A stretch of DNA of 8,517 nucleotides from Helicobacter sp. (lineage in GTDB: Bacteria; Campylobacterota; Campylobacteria; Campylobacterales; Helicobacteraceae), in NCBI GenBank assembly GCA_014799985.1, contig JAAVGZ010000012.1:1-8517 (forward strand), in the 5' to 3' direction. Position 1 is the stretch's first letter. Each line of letters begins with the position of its first letter. The translations under genes were made by a program, and so were the position numbers. The notes under the pieces are model-generated. The model was not told the DNA's origin. It saw only the letters and a list, made by a program, of their open reading frames with translations, and ran no database searches. Shown in pieces: positions 1 to 6,615 of the stretch.

Positions 1-178
<178 letters not shown>

Positions 179-503
179 AATTTCTGCGGCTTTCGAGTGC
201 TTTTGCGGGAGTTTTCAAAAAATGCTCAATCACGCACCAAAAGTGCGCTCAATCGCATTTTTCTCAACAACCCACAAAATCACCGCAAAATCCTTTGCAA
301 TTCGCATTTCAAATTGAGTCTGACACTCAATCTTTGCAATTGAGAATCAAGCATTTGATTGCCCAACCTCAACCCATGAAATTGCGAACCGAACATTTCT
401 GCTCGATTCCGAGTTTTCCTCTGCTCACAAGCATCACTCATAAGAATAAGAAATTGTTGTGTTAACAAAAGAAAAAGCTGCTCCCAAAAAGGGAACTTGT
501 TTT

Positions 504-521
504 GCTTGCACTCTTGCAAGC
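504..521 (-). other. Perfect hairpin in the rRNA leader
   Basis: GCTTGCA and TGCAAGC form a perfect 7-bp stem around a 4-nt loop (CTCT on the plus strand, AGAG in the transcript). It begins about 25 nt downstream of the boxA-like site in the direction of transcription. It may be a leader structure for Nus-factor binding or rRNA folding. No T run follows, so it is not a Rho-independent terminator. Confidence 0.5.
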
Positions 522-544
522 GACAAGACAGCTTTGATTCTTGC

Positions 545-561
545 TTAGTTGTCAAAGATCA
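545..561 (-). promoter_or_regulatory. boxA-like rRNA antitermination site
   Basis: The minus strand reads TGATCTTTGACAACTAA, close to the bacterial rrn boxA (E. coli TGCTCTTTAACA; B. subtilis-type TGCTCTTTGAAAACT). It lies some 80-90 nt downstream of the likely rRNA transcription start, which is a usual place for the NusB/NusE loading site that keeps polymerase from terminating in untranslated rRNA. The match is by eye to the known consensus; binding is inferred. Confidence 0.65.
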
Positions 562-645
562 TAAAACCGAATATGGAATTGGCTTCAAAGAACAACACCA
601 AGAGGACAAGGGCAAACAATGTGCCTTTCCAACTTTGGAAATGTG

Positions 646-651
646 ATTGTA
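646..651 (-). promoter_or_regulatory. Probable rRNA promoter -10 box
   Basis: The minus strand has GGGATACAAT with TACAAT as the -10 hexamer, preceded by an AT-rich stretch (TTTTTTAAGC, then TATAAGCTAATTAGG). No good TTGACA -35 is present at 16-18 nt, which is common for the main sigma factor of epsilonproteobacteria, where the -35 is weak. The start site would be near 640. The promoter sits only about 50 nt after the stop codon of the 78-residue gene, so that gene's transcript may run into the rRNA unit. Confidence 0.45.
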
Positions 652-700
652 TCCCTAATTAGCTTATAGATTGCTTAAAAAATGGGCGAGATTCGAGATT

Positions 701-937
701 TTACATCAAAATTTCGTTTTTGATTTTCTCGAGCGCTTCAATGTGCTCACGCAGCTGCGCAACCTCCATATCAATCTGTTGCAATGTCCAAGCCCCCACG
801 CCATCGGGCGGGAGCTGCTCGCCGCGCTTGATGAGGATATAGTCCAAAAACGAAATCTTTGCCATGCTCAATAGAATCTCAATCTCTTCTCTCGAGCCCT
901 CAATGCCGCGTATCAACAAATCAATCTTCTCAAACAC
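701..937 (-). CDS. Conserved-looking small hypothetical protein, 78 aa, coiled coil at C-terminus
   Basis: I do not recognise this protein. The start is GTG at 937, supported by a full Shine-Dalgarno AGGAGG at 942-947 with 4 nt spacing; no ATG fits it as well. The protein is soluble in character, with no signal peptide or membrane helix. Residues ~1-38 are predicted helical with alternating Ile/Leu, a Pro-Pro-Asp-Gly-Val-Gly turn lies near residues 43-48, and ~52-77 is a heptad-like Leu/Ile helix ending in LEKIKNEILM, which suggests a small coiled coil or helical hairpin. It starts 23 nt after the glycosyltransferase stop and is the last gene before the rRNA promoter. The good ribosome site and the fit in the operon make it a real gene. 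A role as a small partner or adaptor would be speculation. Confidence 0.75.
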   Translation of the reverse strand: MFEKIDLLIRGIEGSREEIEILLSMAKISFLDYILIKRGEQLPPDGVGAWTLQQIDMEVAQLREHIEALEKIKNEILM

Positions 938-960
938 AGCGCCTCCTAGCTTTTTTGTTC

Positions 961-2004
961 CTACCGCCTGATTCTACCCAAACTTATCATAAATAGCAAC
1001 ATTCGCTTAAGCGCGCGCCTGCGCTTGCCATAGCGCATGCTGCTTGCCACAGCGCGCAGATAGACGGGGAAAATGCTCGCCTTGTTTTCCGCATCAAGCG
1101 CGATAAAGACGCCGCCATGCCGCTGCCCTGCGCAATAATCATACTTGATATGTCGCAAAACCCTATCGACATGCGCACACAACGTGGAATCGCGCACCTT
1201 TTGCGTGTTTGCAAGCGCTTGCATGAGCCCAATCACGCGCGCCTCTTGCGCAAAGCGCGTTTGTGGCGAAGTGCATTTCACGATATTGCGCATTTTCTCG
1301 TCTCGATAGCGCCATAAATATTCATACAAAATCTCATCGAGCACGAGCGCCTTTTGCGCAAATTGCAGAATCGCGAAGCTAAAGAGCGCGTCTTCAAAGC
1401 CCGAGATTCCGCGCGGAATCCCGCCCCATGTTTCGCGCACAAAGTCAATGGCTTGCAACAAAATCGCGCGTGTATAGAGTTTGCCCGTTTGCGTCCAGCG
1501 CGAGCTTTGCCATGTTTTGGTCGCAAAAACTTCGGCAAAGATTTGCGCCCCAAACAGCGCACAGGGCGCGGCAAGATGCGGAAAATTGCGCGTAATTTTT
1601 TGCGCATTCTCGCTGTGTGTGATGCGATTGGCAAACACAATATCCACGTCCGATTCGCCCTGCAATGCCTGCAAATAGGCTGCTACACAATGCTTTAGAA
1701 TCACATCATCGCTGTCCAAAAACAGCACAAACTCGCCACGAGACTCTTGCACGCCCGCAATGCGCGCAGCAAATGTGCCCACATTTTGGGGCAACGCAAC
1801 CACGCGAACGCGCGAGTCAAGCGCGGCGAGCTCATTCATAACGCGCAATGTGCCATCGCTGCTGCCATCATCAACGCATATCACTTCAATTTCTGCCCCC
1901 CCCCCGACAGGTTCGAGCTCTTGCGCAAGAGCGCTCATTATCGCATTGCCCACGACAAATTCTGTGTTGTAAGCAGGGATAATGATACTCACCAAAATGT
2001 CCAT
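961..2004 (-). CDS. Glycosyltransferase family 2 (GT-A fold), phase-variable by G10 tract
   Basis: A 347-residue transferase that would move a sugar from a nucleotide-sugar donor onto a surface glycan (LPS, capsule or glycoprotein) at the cytoplasmic face of the inner membrane. The GT2 hallmarks are in order: VSIIIPAYN (5-13), VDDGSSDGT (44-52), and the metal-binding DSDD (97-100) after GEFVLFL. The ED in SGFEDALFSF (about 204-205) fits the catalytic-base region. There is no membrane segment; the C-terminus is strongly basic. The ATG at 2004 has AGGAGG at 2009-2014. Codons 34-37 contain ten consecutive G in a loop between the first strand-helix unit and the VDDGS strand; the tract is in frame here. 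It lies 34 nt after kpsF in the same transcription unit. The family is clear, but the sugar and acceptor cannot be told from sequence. Confidence 0.92.
   Translation of the reverse strand: MDILVSIIIPAYNTEFVVGNAIMSALAQELEPVGGGAEIEVICVDDGSSDGTLRVMNELAALDSRVRVVALPQNVGTFAARIAGVQESRGEFVLFLDSDDVILKHCVAAYLQALQGESDVDIVFANRITHSENAQKITRNFPHLAAPCALFGAQIFAEVFATKTWQSSRWTQTGKLYTRAILLQAIDFVRETWGGIPRGISGFEDALFSFAILQFAQKALVLDEILYEYLWRYRDEKMRNIVKCTSPQTRFAQEARVIGLMQALANTQKVRDSTLCAHVDRVLRHIKYDYCAGQRHGGVFIALDAENKASIFPVYLRAVASSMRYGKRRRALKRMLLFMISLGRIRR
1896..1905 (-). repeat. Homopolymeric G10 tract (contingency tract) inside the glycosyltransferase gene
   Basis: Ten C on the plus strand equal ten G on the coding strand, encoding Gly34-Gly35-Gly36 and the first base of Ala37. 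With ten G the gene is open. With nine G translation ends after about 40 residues, and with eleven after about 39, because TGA codons wait in both other frames right after the tract (GAAGTGA and AATTGA). Slipped-strand mispairing in such poly-G/C tracts is the established phase-variation mechanism of Helicobacter and Campylobacter surface-glycan genes. Confidence 0.9.
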
Positions 2005-2038
2005 TCTTCCTCCTTTTGCTTGTTATTGTTGGCAATAT

Positions 2039-3001
2039 TTATTTTATCTTTGCCTCAATCAAGTCATGCAAATGCACGACACCAACGACATGTTTTTGAG
2101 AATCTGTCATCACCAACAGCTGGATTTTGTGCGATTCGATTTTGCGCAGAATTTCGACAGCCAAAGCCTCGCAATCATCGCTATATAGCGGGTTTGCTGT
2201 CGCGTAGCGCGCGCAAGGCGTGGCGAAATCGAAATCCTCGCGCATCATCGCACGGCGCAAATCGCCATCGCTAAGAATCCCGCACAACCGGTTGTCTTCG
2301 ACCAAAATGGCGCTTCCGAGTCGCCCCTCGCTCATCGCGACAATCGCATCTTTGAGCGGCATAGACGGCGGGATTAGCGGCAGATTGCGCGTGCGCATGA
2401 TGTCTTTGATACGCACAAAAAGCTGCCGCCCGAGCGTGCCACCCGGGTGCAAAGCCGCGAAATCTTCCTTGCCAAAGCCGCGCTTTTGAATGAGCGCGCC
2501 GGCGAGCGCATCGCCAAGCGCCATCGTGAGCGTTGTCGAGCTCGTTGGGGCGATGTGAAGCGGGCATGATTCTTGGCGCACAAAGACGCTCAAAAATGCG
2601 TCTGCCGCGCTAGCAAGCGCGCTATTTTGCGCGCAACTCATCGCGACAATCGGAATCTCAAGCCGCTTGATGTGCGGCAGCAGCGCGAGCAGCTCCTCGC
2701 TCGCGCCACTATAACTAATCGCGAGCAAGCAATCGCCCTTTTGCAACATGCCCAAATCGCCATGCATGGCTTCTGTGGGGTGCAAAAAAAAGCTCGGCGT
2801 GCCCGTGCTCGCGAGTGTCGCGGCAATCTTTGCGCCCACGAGCCCCGACTTGCCCACGCCGCTCACGACAACCTTGCCGCGCGTGTTGTAGAGAATCGCA
2901 ATCGCCCTCTCAATCTGTTTTTCATCGAGATTCTGGCTCGCAAACAACAGCGCGTCTGCCTGCAAGCGCAGGGTTTGCTCGAAAATTTCAACCCCCGACA
3001 T
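2039..3001 (-). CDS. kpsF: D-arabinose 5-phosphate isomerase (KpsF/KdsD/GutQ family)
   Basis: Interconverts D-ribulose 5-phosphate and D-arabinose 5-phosphate, the first step to CMP-Kdo for the LPS inner core (and for capsules containing Kdo). 320 residues, the usual length. An N-terminal SIS domain (about 35-170) has SGVGKSG (47-53), a PTEAMHGDLG stretch (75-84) and SYSGASEE (96-103). The C-terminal CBS pair starts at about residue 200. The four residues known to matter in E. coli KdsD (Lys59, Glu111, Glu152, His193) fall at Lys51, Glu103, Glu144 and His185, all with one constant offset; His185 is in HPGGTLGR. The start at 3001 is chosen because AGGA precedes it by 6 nt and homology begins there; the frame stays open 45 codons further upstream inside rnj, but with no family sequence. 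It begins 8 nt after the rnj stop. Confidence 0.95.
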   Translation of the reverse strand: MSGVEIFEQTLRLQADALLFASQNLDEKQIERAIAILYNTRGKVVVSGVGKSGLVGAKIAATLASTGTPSFFLHPTEAMHGDLGMLQKGDCLLAISYSGASEELLALLPHIKRLEIPIVAMSCAQNSALASAADAFLSVFVRQESCPLHIAPTSSTTLTMALGDALAGALIQKRGFGKEDFAALHPGGTLGRQLFVRIKDIMRTRNLPLIPPSMPLKDAIVAMSEGRLGSAILVEDNRLCGILSDGDLRRAMMREDFDFATPCARYATANPLYSDDCEALAVEILRKIESHKIQLLVMTDSQKHVVGVVHLHDLIEAKIK

Positions 3002-3009
3002 CGCGATTC

Positions 3010-4989
3010 CTAGCGCAAAAAGAGCGAAATCACAATCGCAGGATAGCGCTTGGTCTTCTTGAACAGCTGCTTTTTGAGCAGATTCCGCATCTCGTTTTCG
3101 AGCGCGCGCGCGTTGCCGAGCGTCTCTTTTTTGCATGCAGAAAGAAAGAGCGTGAGCGCGTCCTCGAGCTCTTTGGTGTAGCTGCGCTCCTCTTTGTGCC
3201 CGATGATTCCGAGCAAGTTAAACTTCGGCTTGTCGGCGAATTTCGCCTCTTTGCTTAGAATCTCGGCGGCGAGAAAGCACACGCCCTCGTTCGCCATTTT
3301 CTGCCTATCGAGCACGACATCGTTCTCGATTTCTCGGCTGATTTGATTGTCGATGTAGCTCTTGCCCGTGCGCACACTCTTGACCTTGCGCATTGTCGTG
3401 GGCGTAATCTCAATCTGGTCGCCGTCTTCCATGAGCAAGATATTCTTCTCCGCCACGCCGCATTTAATCGCCGTTTCGCGGTGCTTGTGGATATGGCTAT
3501 ACTCGCCATGCACGGGCAAGAAAAACTTGGGCTTGATGAGCCGCAAAAGCAGCTTTTGCTCCTCTTGCGCCGCGTGCCCGCTCACATGAATCTCGCTAAA
3601 GTCTTGGTAGGCAACGCTCGCGCCGGCTTTCATGAGGAAGTTAATCACGGTCGAAATCGCTGTCTCGTTGCCCGGAATCGCCTTCGCCGAGATGATGACA
3701 TGGTCTGTGGGCTTAATCTTGATATGGCGATGCTCGTCTGTTGCCATGCGATACAGCGCGCTCATCGTCTCGCCCTGCGAGCCTGTCGTAACGATGAGCA
3801 CTTCGTTATCGGGATATTTATCGACCTCATGCGCTTCGATAAAGATATTTTGCGGCAGGTTGATATAGCCAAGCTGGCGCGAAATCTCGAGGTTTTTTTC
3901 CATAGAGCGCCCAATCACGGCGACTTTGCGGTTGTATTTGATTCCATGCTCAATCGCCTGATAGACGCGGTGAATGTTGCTGCTAAACGTGCTCATAATC
4001 ACGCGCCCAACGGCTTTTGCGAATAGATTGTCAAATGTCGGTCCCACGGTCGCCTCGCTTTGCGTATAGCCCACCTTGTGCGAGTTTGTCGAATCGCTTA
4101 GCATCGCCAAAACGCCCTCTTCGCCATAATGCGCAAGGCGGTGCAAGTCGGTTGGGAATCCGTCAATCGGCGTGTGGTCAATCTTGAAATCGCCCGTGTG
4201 CAGAATCACGCCCGCGCTCGTGCGAATCGCGAGCGCCGATGAGTCGATAATCGAATGCGTGATGTGAATCCATTCAATCTCGAAATCGCCAATCACAATC
4301 GGCTTGCGCTTCTCGACAACGCGAAACAGCGAGCGAAACTTCTTGAGCCCATGCTCATCGAACTTGCTCGAAATCATGCCAAGCGGCAGCGGCGTGCCAT
4401 AGAGCGGGAATTGCATTCTTTTGTAGAGATAGGGCACAGCGCCGATGTGGTCTTCATGCGCATGCGTAATCACCACGCCCGCGATTTTGTCTTTGATAAT
4501 CTCCAAATAGCTAAAATCGGGCACGAGAATATCGACACCATGCATGCCCGCATCGGGGAAGCTCATGCCCACATCAACGACAATCGCGCTATTCTCCGTC
4601 TCAATCACCGTGATGTTCGCGCCAATCTCGCCAAGCCCGCCAAGCGGCGTGATGCGCACCTTGCCCGTGTTGTTTTTGTCCAAGCTGTGGTGCGTTGCCA
4701 CGCGGCTTTGCTGAATCTTGTCGTTAATCTCCACGCCCTTCTTGAGGTCGCTCATCAGATTCAAATCGTCCCGCGCGGGATTCTTCGCGCGCCGCTCGCC
4801 CTCTGCGCTTTTGTGTTTTTTCTCGCCCACTTTGTCGTTTGGCGCGGGTTTTTTGCGGTTTTCGGGGCTTTTGGCGCGCGTCCTGCTGCGAAATCGCCGC
4901 TTGTTGCCGCCCTCTTTTGCGTCCGTTTTCTCCTTGCTCTCTGTCGAATCGCTCCTGTGTTCCTGTTCTCTTTCTTCGTTATTCTCCAT
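3010..4989 (-). CDS. rnj: Ribonuclease J with lysine/arginine-rich N-terminal extension
   Basis: Metallo-beta-lactamase/beta-CASP nuclease with 5'-3' exonuclease and endonuclease activity in mRNA decay and rRNA maturation. 659 residues, about 100 more than the Bacillus enzyme. Residues 1-108 are a charged, Lys/Arg/Glu-rich, low-complexity extension. The catalytic body starts at VRITPLGGLGEIG (111-123), followed by the zinc motif HAHEDH (176-181), HTGDFK (264-269), a beta-CASP region with STFSSNIHR (333-341), SGHA (His472) and HGE (His494). In H. pylori a comparable extension is reported to be acetylated and the enzyme works with the DEAD-box helicase RhpA as a minimal degradosome; that the same holds here is inference. 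The start at 4989 has AAGGTGA upstream and overlaps the end of ksgA by 11 nt, so translation is probably coupled. The frame is open further upstream, but only as an overlap with ksgA. Confidence 0.96.
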   Translation of the reverse strand: MENNEEREQEHRSDSTESKEKTDAKEGGNKRRFRSRTRAKSPENRKKPAPNDKVGEKKHKSAEGERRAKNPARDDLNLMSDLKKGVEINDKIQQSRVATHHSLDKNNTGKVRITPLGGLGEIGANITVIETENSAIVVDVGMSFPDAGMHGVDILVPDFSYLEIIKDKIAGVVITHAHEDHIGAVPYLYKRMQFPLYGTPLPLGMISSKFDEHGLKKFRSLFRVVEKRKPIVIGDFEIEWIHITHSIIDSSALAIRTSAGVILHTGDFKIDHTPIDGFPTDLHRLAHYGEEGVLAMLSDSTNSHKVGYTQSEATVGPTFDNLFAKAVGRVIMSTFSSNIHRVYQAIEHGIKYNRKVAVIGRSMEKNLEISRQLGYINLPQNIFIEAHEVDKYPDNEVLIVTTGSQGETMSALYRMATDEHRHIKIKPTDHVIISAKAIPGNETAISTVINFLMKAGASVAYQDFSEIHVSGHAAQEEQKLLLRLIKPKFFLPVHGEYSHIHKHRETAIKCGVAEKNILLMEDGDQIEITPTTMRKVKSVRTGKSYIDNQISREIENDVVLDRQKMANEGVCFLAAEILSKEAKFADKPKFNLLGIIGHKEERSYTKELEDALTLFLSACKKETLGNARALENEMRNLLKKQLFKKTKRYPAIVISLFLR

Positions 4990-5773
4990 TGGTTTCACCT
5001 TTTTCGAGTATTCTGTGCAATTGGTGATACTGCGGTGTGTTGAGCTCATGCGGGCGCACATTTGCCGCGAGACCGAGCGTCTCGAAGGCATGTGCGATGA
5101 GATTCTTGGAGTAGCTCTTCGCAAGGTTGTTGTGCAGAGTTTTGCGAGGCGCGGCAAAGGCGGCTTGCAAGAGGTTTTCGAGGCGCGGCGGAATCTCGCT
5201 TTTGCGCACGATTTTAAACACAGCCGAATCGACCTTCGGCGCAGGGCGAAACGCGCTTGCGCTCACATCGCAAACCCACATGCACTCGCCGACACTTTGC
5301 GCCAGCACAGACAGCGCCGAGTTGCCAGAAACCGCGCAAAACTTTTGCGCGACCTCCTTTTGCACCATCACAACCATTGCCTTGCACAAGCAATCATGCA
5401 ACGCACGCACAACAATCGCTGTGGCGATATAGTAGGGCAGATTGGATACGAGCATGTAGGCGGAATCCAACAGATTCTCGCCCTGCCAAAACTCCAAAAC
5501 ATCGCCAAACACAAACTCCAAAGAACCCTTTTGCAGCTCTCTATCAAACTTTTGGGAAAGATGGGCTTGCAAGTCCCTATCAATCTCAAACGCCAATATC
5601 CGACCACAATCAAGTAACCGATTGGTTAAATCACCCAAGCCAGCCCCCACCTCAACAATGCGGCAATCATGCGCATGGGGAATGGATTGGACGATTGTAT
5701 CGAGCACGGACACATCGTGCAAAAAATTCTGCCCAAAATGTTTCTTGGGCACATGGGCTTTGGAATCACGCAT
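4979..5773 (-). CDS. ksgA: 16S rRNA adenine-1518/1519 N6-dimethyltransferase (KsgA/RsmA)
   Basis: Dimethylates two adjacent adenines in the 3'-terminal hairpin loop of 16S rRNA with S-adenosylmethionine, a late checkpoint in 30S assembly; its loss is known to give kasugamycin resistance. 264 residues, normal length. Seen in order: KKHFGQNFL (10-18), SAM motif I EVGAGLGDLT (41-50), acidic AFEID (Glu63), the GD of motif III (90-91), catalytic motif IV NLPYY (111-115), the FRPAPKVDSAVF stretch (175-186) typical of KsgA, and the small C-terminal helical domain. I chose the ATG at 5773 because AAGGGA lies 6 nt upstream and homologues start just before the GQNFL motif; an ATG at 5830 in the same frame lacks a ribosome site and overlaps the promoter. 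First gene of the minus-strand operon; its end overlaps rnj. Confidence 0.96.
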   Translation of the reverse strand: MRDSKAHVPKKHFGQNFLHDVSVLDTIVQSIPHAHDCRIVEVGAGLGDLTNRLLDCGRILAFEIDRDLQAHLSQKFDRELQKGSLEFVFGDVLEFWQGENLLDSAYMLVSNLPYYIATAIVVRALHDCLCKAMVVMVQKEVAQKFCAVSGNSALSVLAQSVGECMWVCDVSASAFRPAPKVDSAVFKIVRKSEIPPRLENLLQAAFAAPRKTLHNNLAKSYSKNLIAHAFETLGLAANVRPHELNTPQYHQLHRILEKGETNGE

Positions 5774-5818
5774 GCCTATCCCTTTGCTATCCTCTTGCAA
5801 TCCAACAAGGCATTTGGT

Positions 5819-5827
5819 ATTATAACA
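5819..5827 (-). promoter_or_regulatory. Extended -10 promoter of the ksgA operon
   Basis: The minus strand reads TGTTATAAT, an extended -10 (TGnTATAAT) with a perfect TATAAT at 5819-5824. The start site would be near 5812, giving a leader of about 40 nt before the ksgA ATG at 5773. No strong -35 is seen, as is usual in epsilonproteobacteria. It overlaps the likely hisF promoter on the other strand. Confidence 0.6.
5821..5826 (+). promoter_or_regulatory. Possible -10 box of the hisF operon
   Basis: TATAAC at 5821-5826, or the overlapping TATTAT at 5818-5823, is the best -10 candidate upstream of hisF and would give a leader of about 25 nt. It is almost the same base pairs as the ksgA -10 on the other strand, so the two divergent operons may compete for polymerase. 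Weaker than the ksgA box; no -35 is visible. Confidence 0.35.
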
Positions 5828-5856
5828 CATTGTAACCTAAATCGCACAGGAATGGC

Positions 5857-6615
5857 ATGAATACCAAGCGCATTATCCCTTGTCTTGACATCAAAAATGG
5901 GCGCGTTGTCAAGGGCGTCAATTTCGTGGGGCTAAGCGATGCGGGCGACCCGGTCGAGGTGGCGAAGCGCTACAATGACGAAGGCGCAGACGAGCTCGTG
6001 TTTCTCGACATCACCGCCACGCATGAGGGGCGCGATTTGCTCTTTGGCGTGCTGCAATCAGTCGCGCGGCATGTCTTCATTCCGCTTTGCGTTGGCGGCG
6101 GAATCAAGAGCCTCGATGACTTCTCGCGCGTGCTCGCAACGGGTTGCGACAAAGTCAGCATCAACTCGGCAGCGTTGCAGAATCCGCAGCTCATCACAGA
6201 CGCGGCGCAGCGATTTGGCTCGCAATGCGTTGTCGTGGCGATTGACATCAAGTTTGACGCCGAGCAAAAAACATGGTTTGCCTACACGCACGGCGGGCGG
6301 CAAAAGACGCAAACAAGGCTGCTTGATTGGGCGCATGAAATTGTCGAGCGCGGCGCGGGCGAGATTCTGCTGACGAGCATGGACGCAGATGGCACAAAGA
6401 CGGGGTATGATTTGGAATCGCTGCATGCGCTTTGCGATGTTTGCAAGCTGCCGATTATCGCAAGCGGCGGCGCAGGCACAATGGAGCATTTCGCGCAAGC
6501 GTTCAACGCGGGCGCAGACGCGGCGCTCGCGGCGAGCGTGTTCCACTACCAAGAGATTCCAATTCTAGCGCTCAAGCAATACTTGCGCACGCGCAACATC
6601 GATGTGAGGCTCTAA
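5857..6615 (+). CDS. hisF: Imidazole glycerol phosphate synthase cyclase subunit HisF
   Basis: With ammonia made by the HisH glutaminase, HisF turns PRFAR into imidazole glycerol phosphate and AICAR, the fifth step of histidine synthesis and a link to purine synthesis. 252 residues, full length for the family, a TIM barrel with two-fold symmetry. The catalytic pair Asp11 (IPCLDIKNGRVVKG) and Asp130 (VVAIDIKF) are at the canonical positions. Phosphate-binding loops are VGGGIKS (79-85) and SGGAGTMEH (203-211); LLTSMDADGTKTGYD (171-185) is also typical. AGGAA (5848-5852) precedes the ATG. No other his gene is visible on either side, so its partner HisH must be encoded elsewhere. It is the first gene of a plus-strand operon and shares one base with the next gene (TAATG). 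Confidence 0.97.
   Translation: MNTKRIIPCLDIKNGRVVKGVNFVGLSDAGDPVEVAKRYNDEGADELVFLDITATHEGRDLLFGVLQSVARHVFIPLCVGGGIKSLDDFSRVLATGCDKVSINSAALQNPQLITDAAQRFGSQCVVVAIDIKFDAEQKTWFAYTHGGRQKTQTRLLDWAHEIVERGAGEILLTSMDADGTKTGYDLESLHALCDVCKLPIIASGGAGTMEHFAQAFNAGADAALAASVFHYQEIPILALKQYLRTRNIDVRL

Larger units (their letters stand above)
179..640 (-). ncRNA. 16S rRNA leader (precursor 5' external region)
   Basis: About 460 nt lie between the likely rRNA start site (near 640) and mature 16S. I see no credible gene here; a 91-codon open frame on the same strand has no family resemblance and runs through the boxA and hairpins. The leader has a boxA-like element and several short perfect hairpins: 504-521 (7 bp, 4-nt loop), 482-494 (4 bp, A5/T5 loop), 345-360 (6 bp, 4-nt loop), 313-331 (7 bp, 5-nt loop) and 233-247 (5 bp). 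The heptamer GATTGAG (minus strand) occurs at 225-231, 248-254 and 326-332. rRNA leaders are known to be cut by RNase III and other nucleases; which stem is the processing stem cannot be seen because the 3' flank of 16S is outside the window. Confidence 0.75.

Noticed and set aside
280..555. A 91-codon frame in the rRNA leader, same strand as 16S
   Set aside because: It runs through the boxA-like site and hairpins and resembles no protein; leader regions are untranslated.
2784..2791. A run of eight A (T8 on the coding strand) in kpsF as a second phase-variable tract
   Set aside because: It encodes the Phe-Phe-Leu of the normal SIS-domain sequence (SFFLHP), so it is explained by protein sequence and is rather short for contingency switching.
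3001..3136. A longer kpsF product starting 45 codons upstream
   Set aside because: The added residues lie inside rnj, are basic low-complexity and match no KpsF; the ATG at 3001 has a ribosome site and gives the usual length.
4255..5043. A 262-codon plus-strand frame opposite rnj
   Set aside because: Shadow of rnj; low-complexity composition mirrors the real gene's codons, with no ribosome site of note.
4718..5617. A 299-codon open frame on the plus strand, opposite rnj and ksgA
   Set aside because: It is antisense to two clearly identified genes, spans their junction, and has no recognisable domain; long antisense frames are expected with the GC-rich codon use here.
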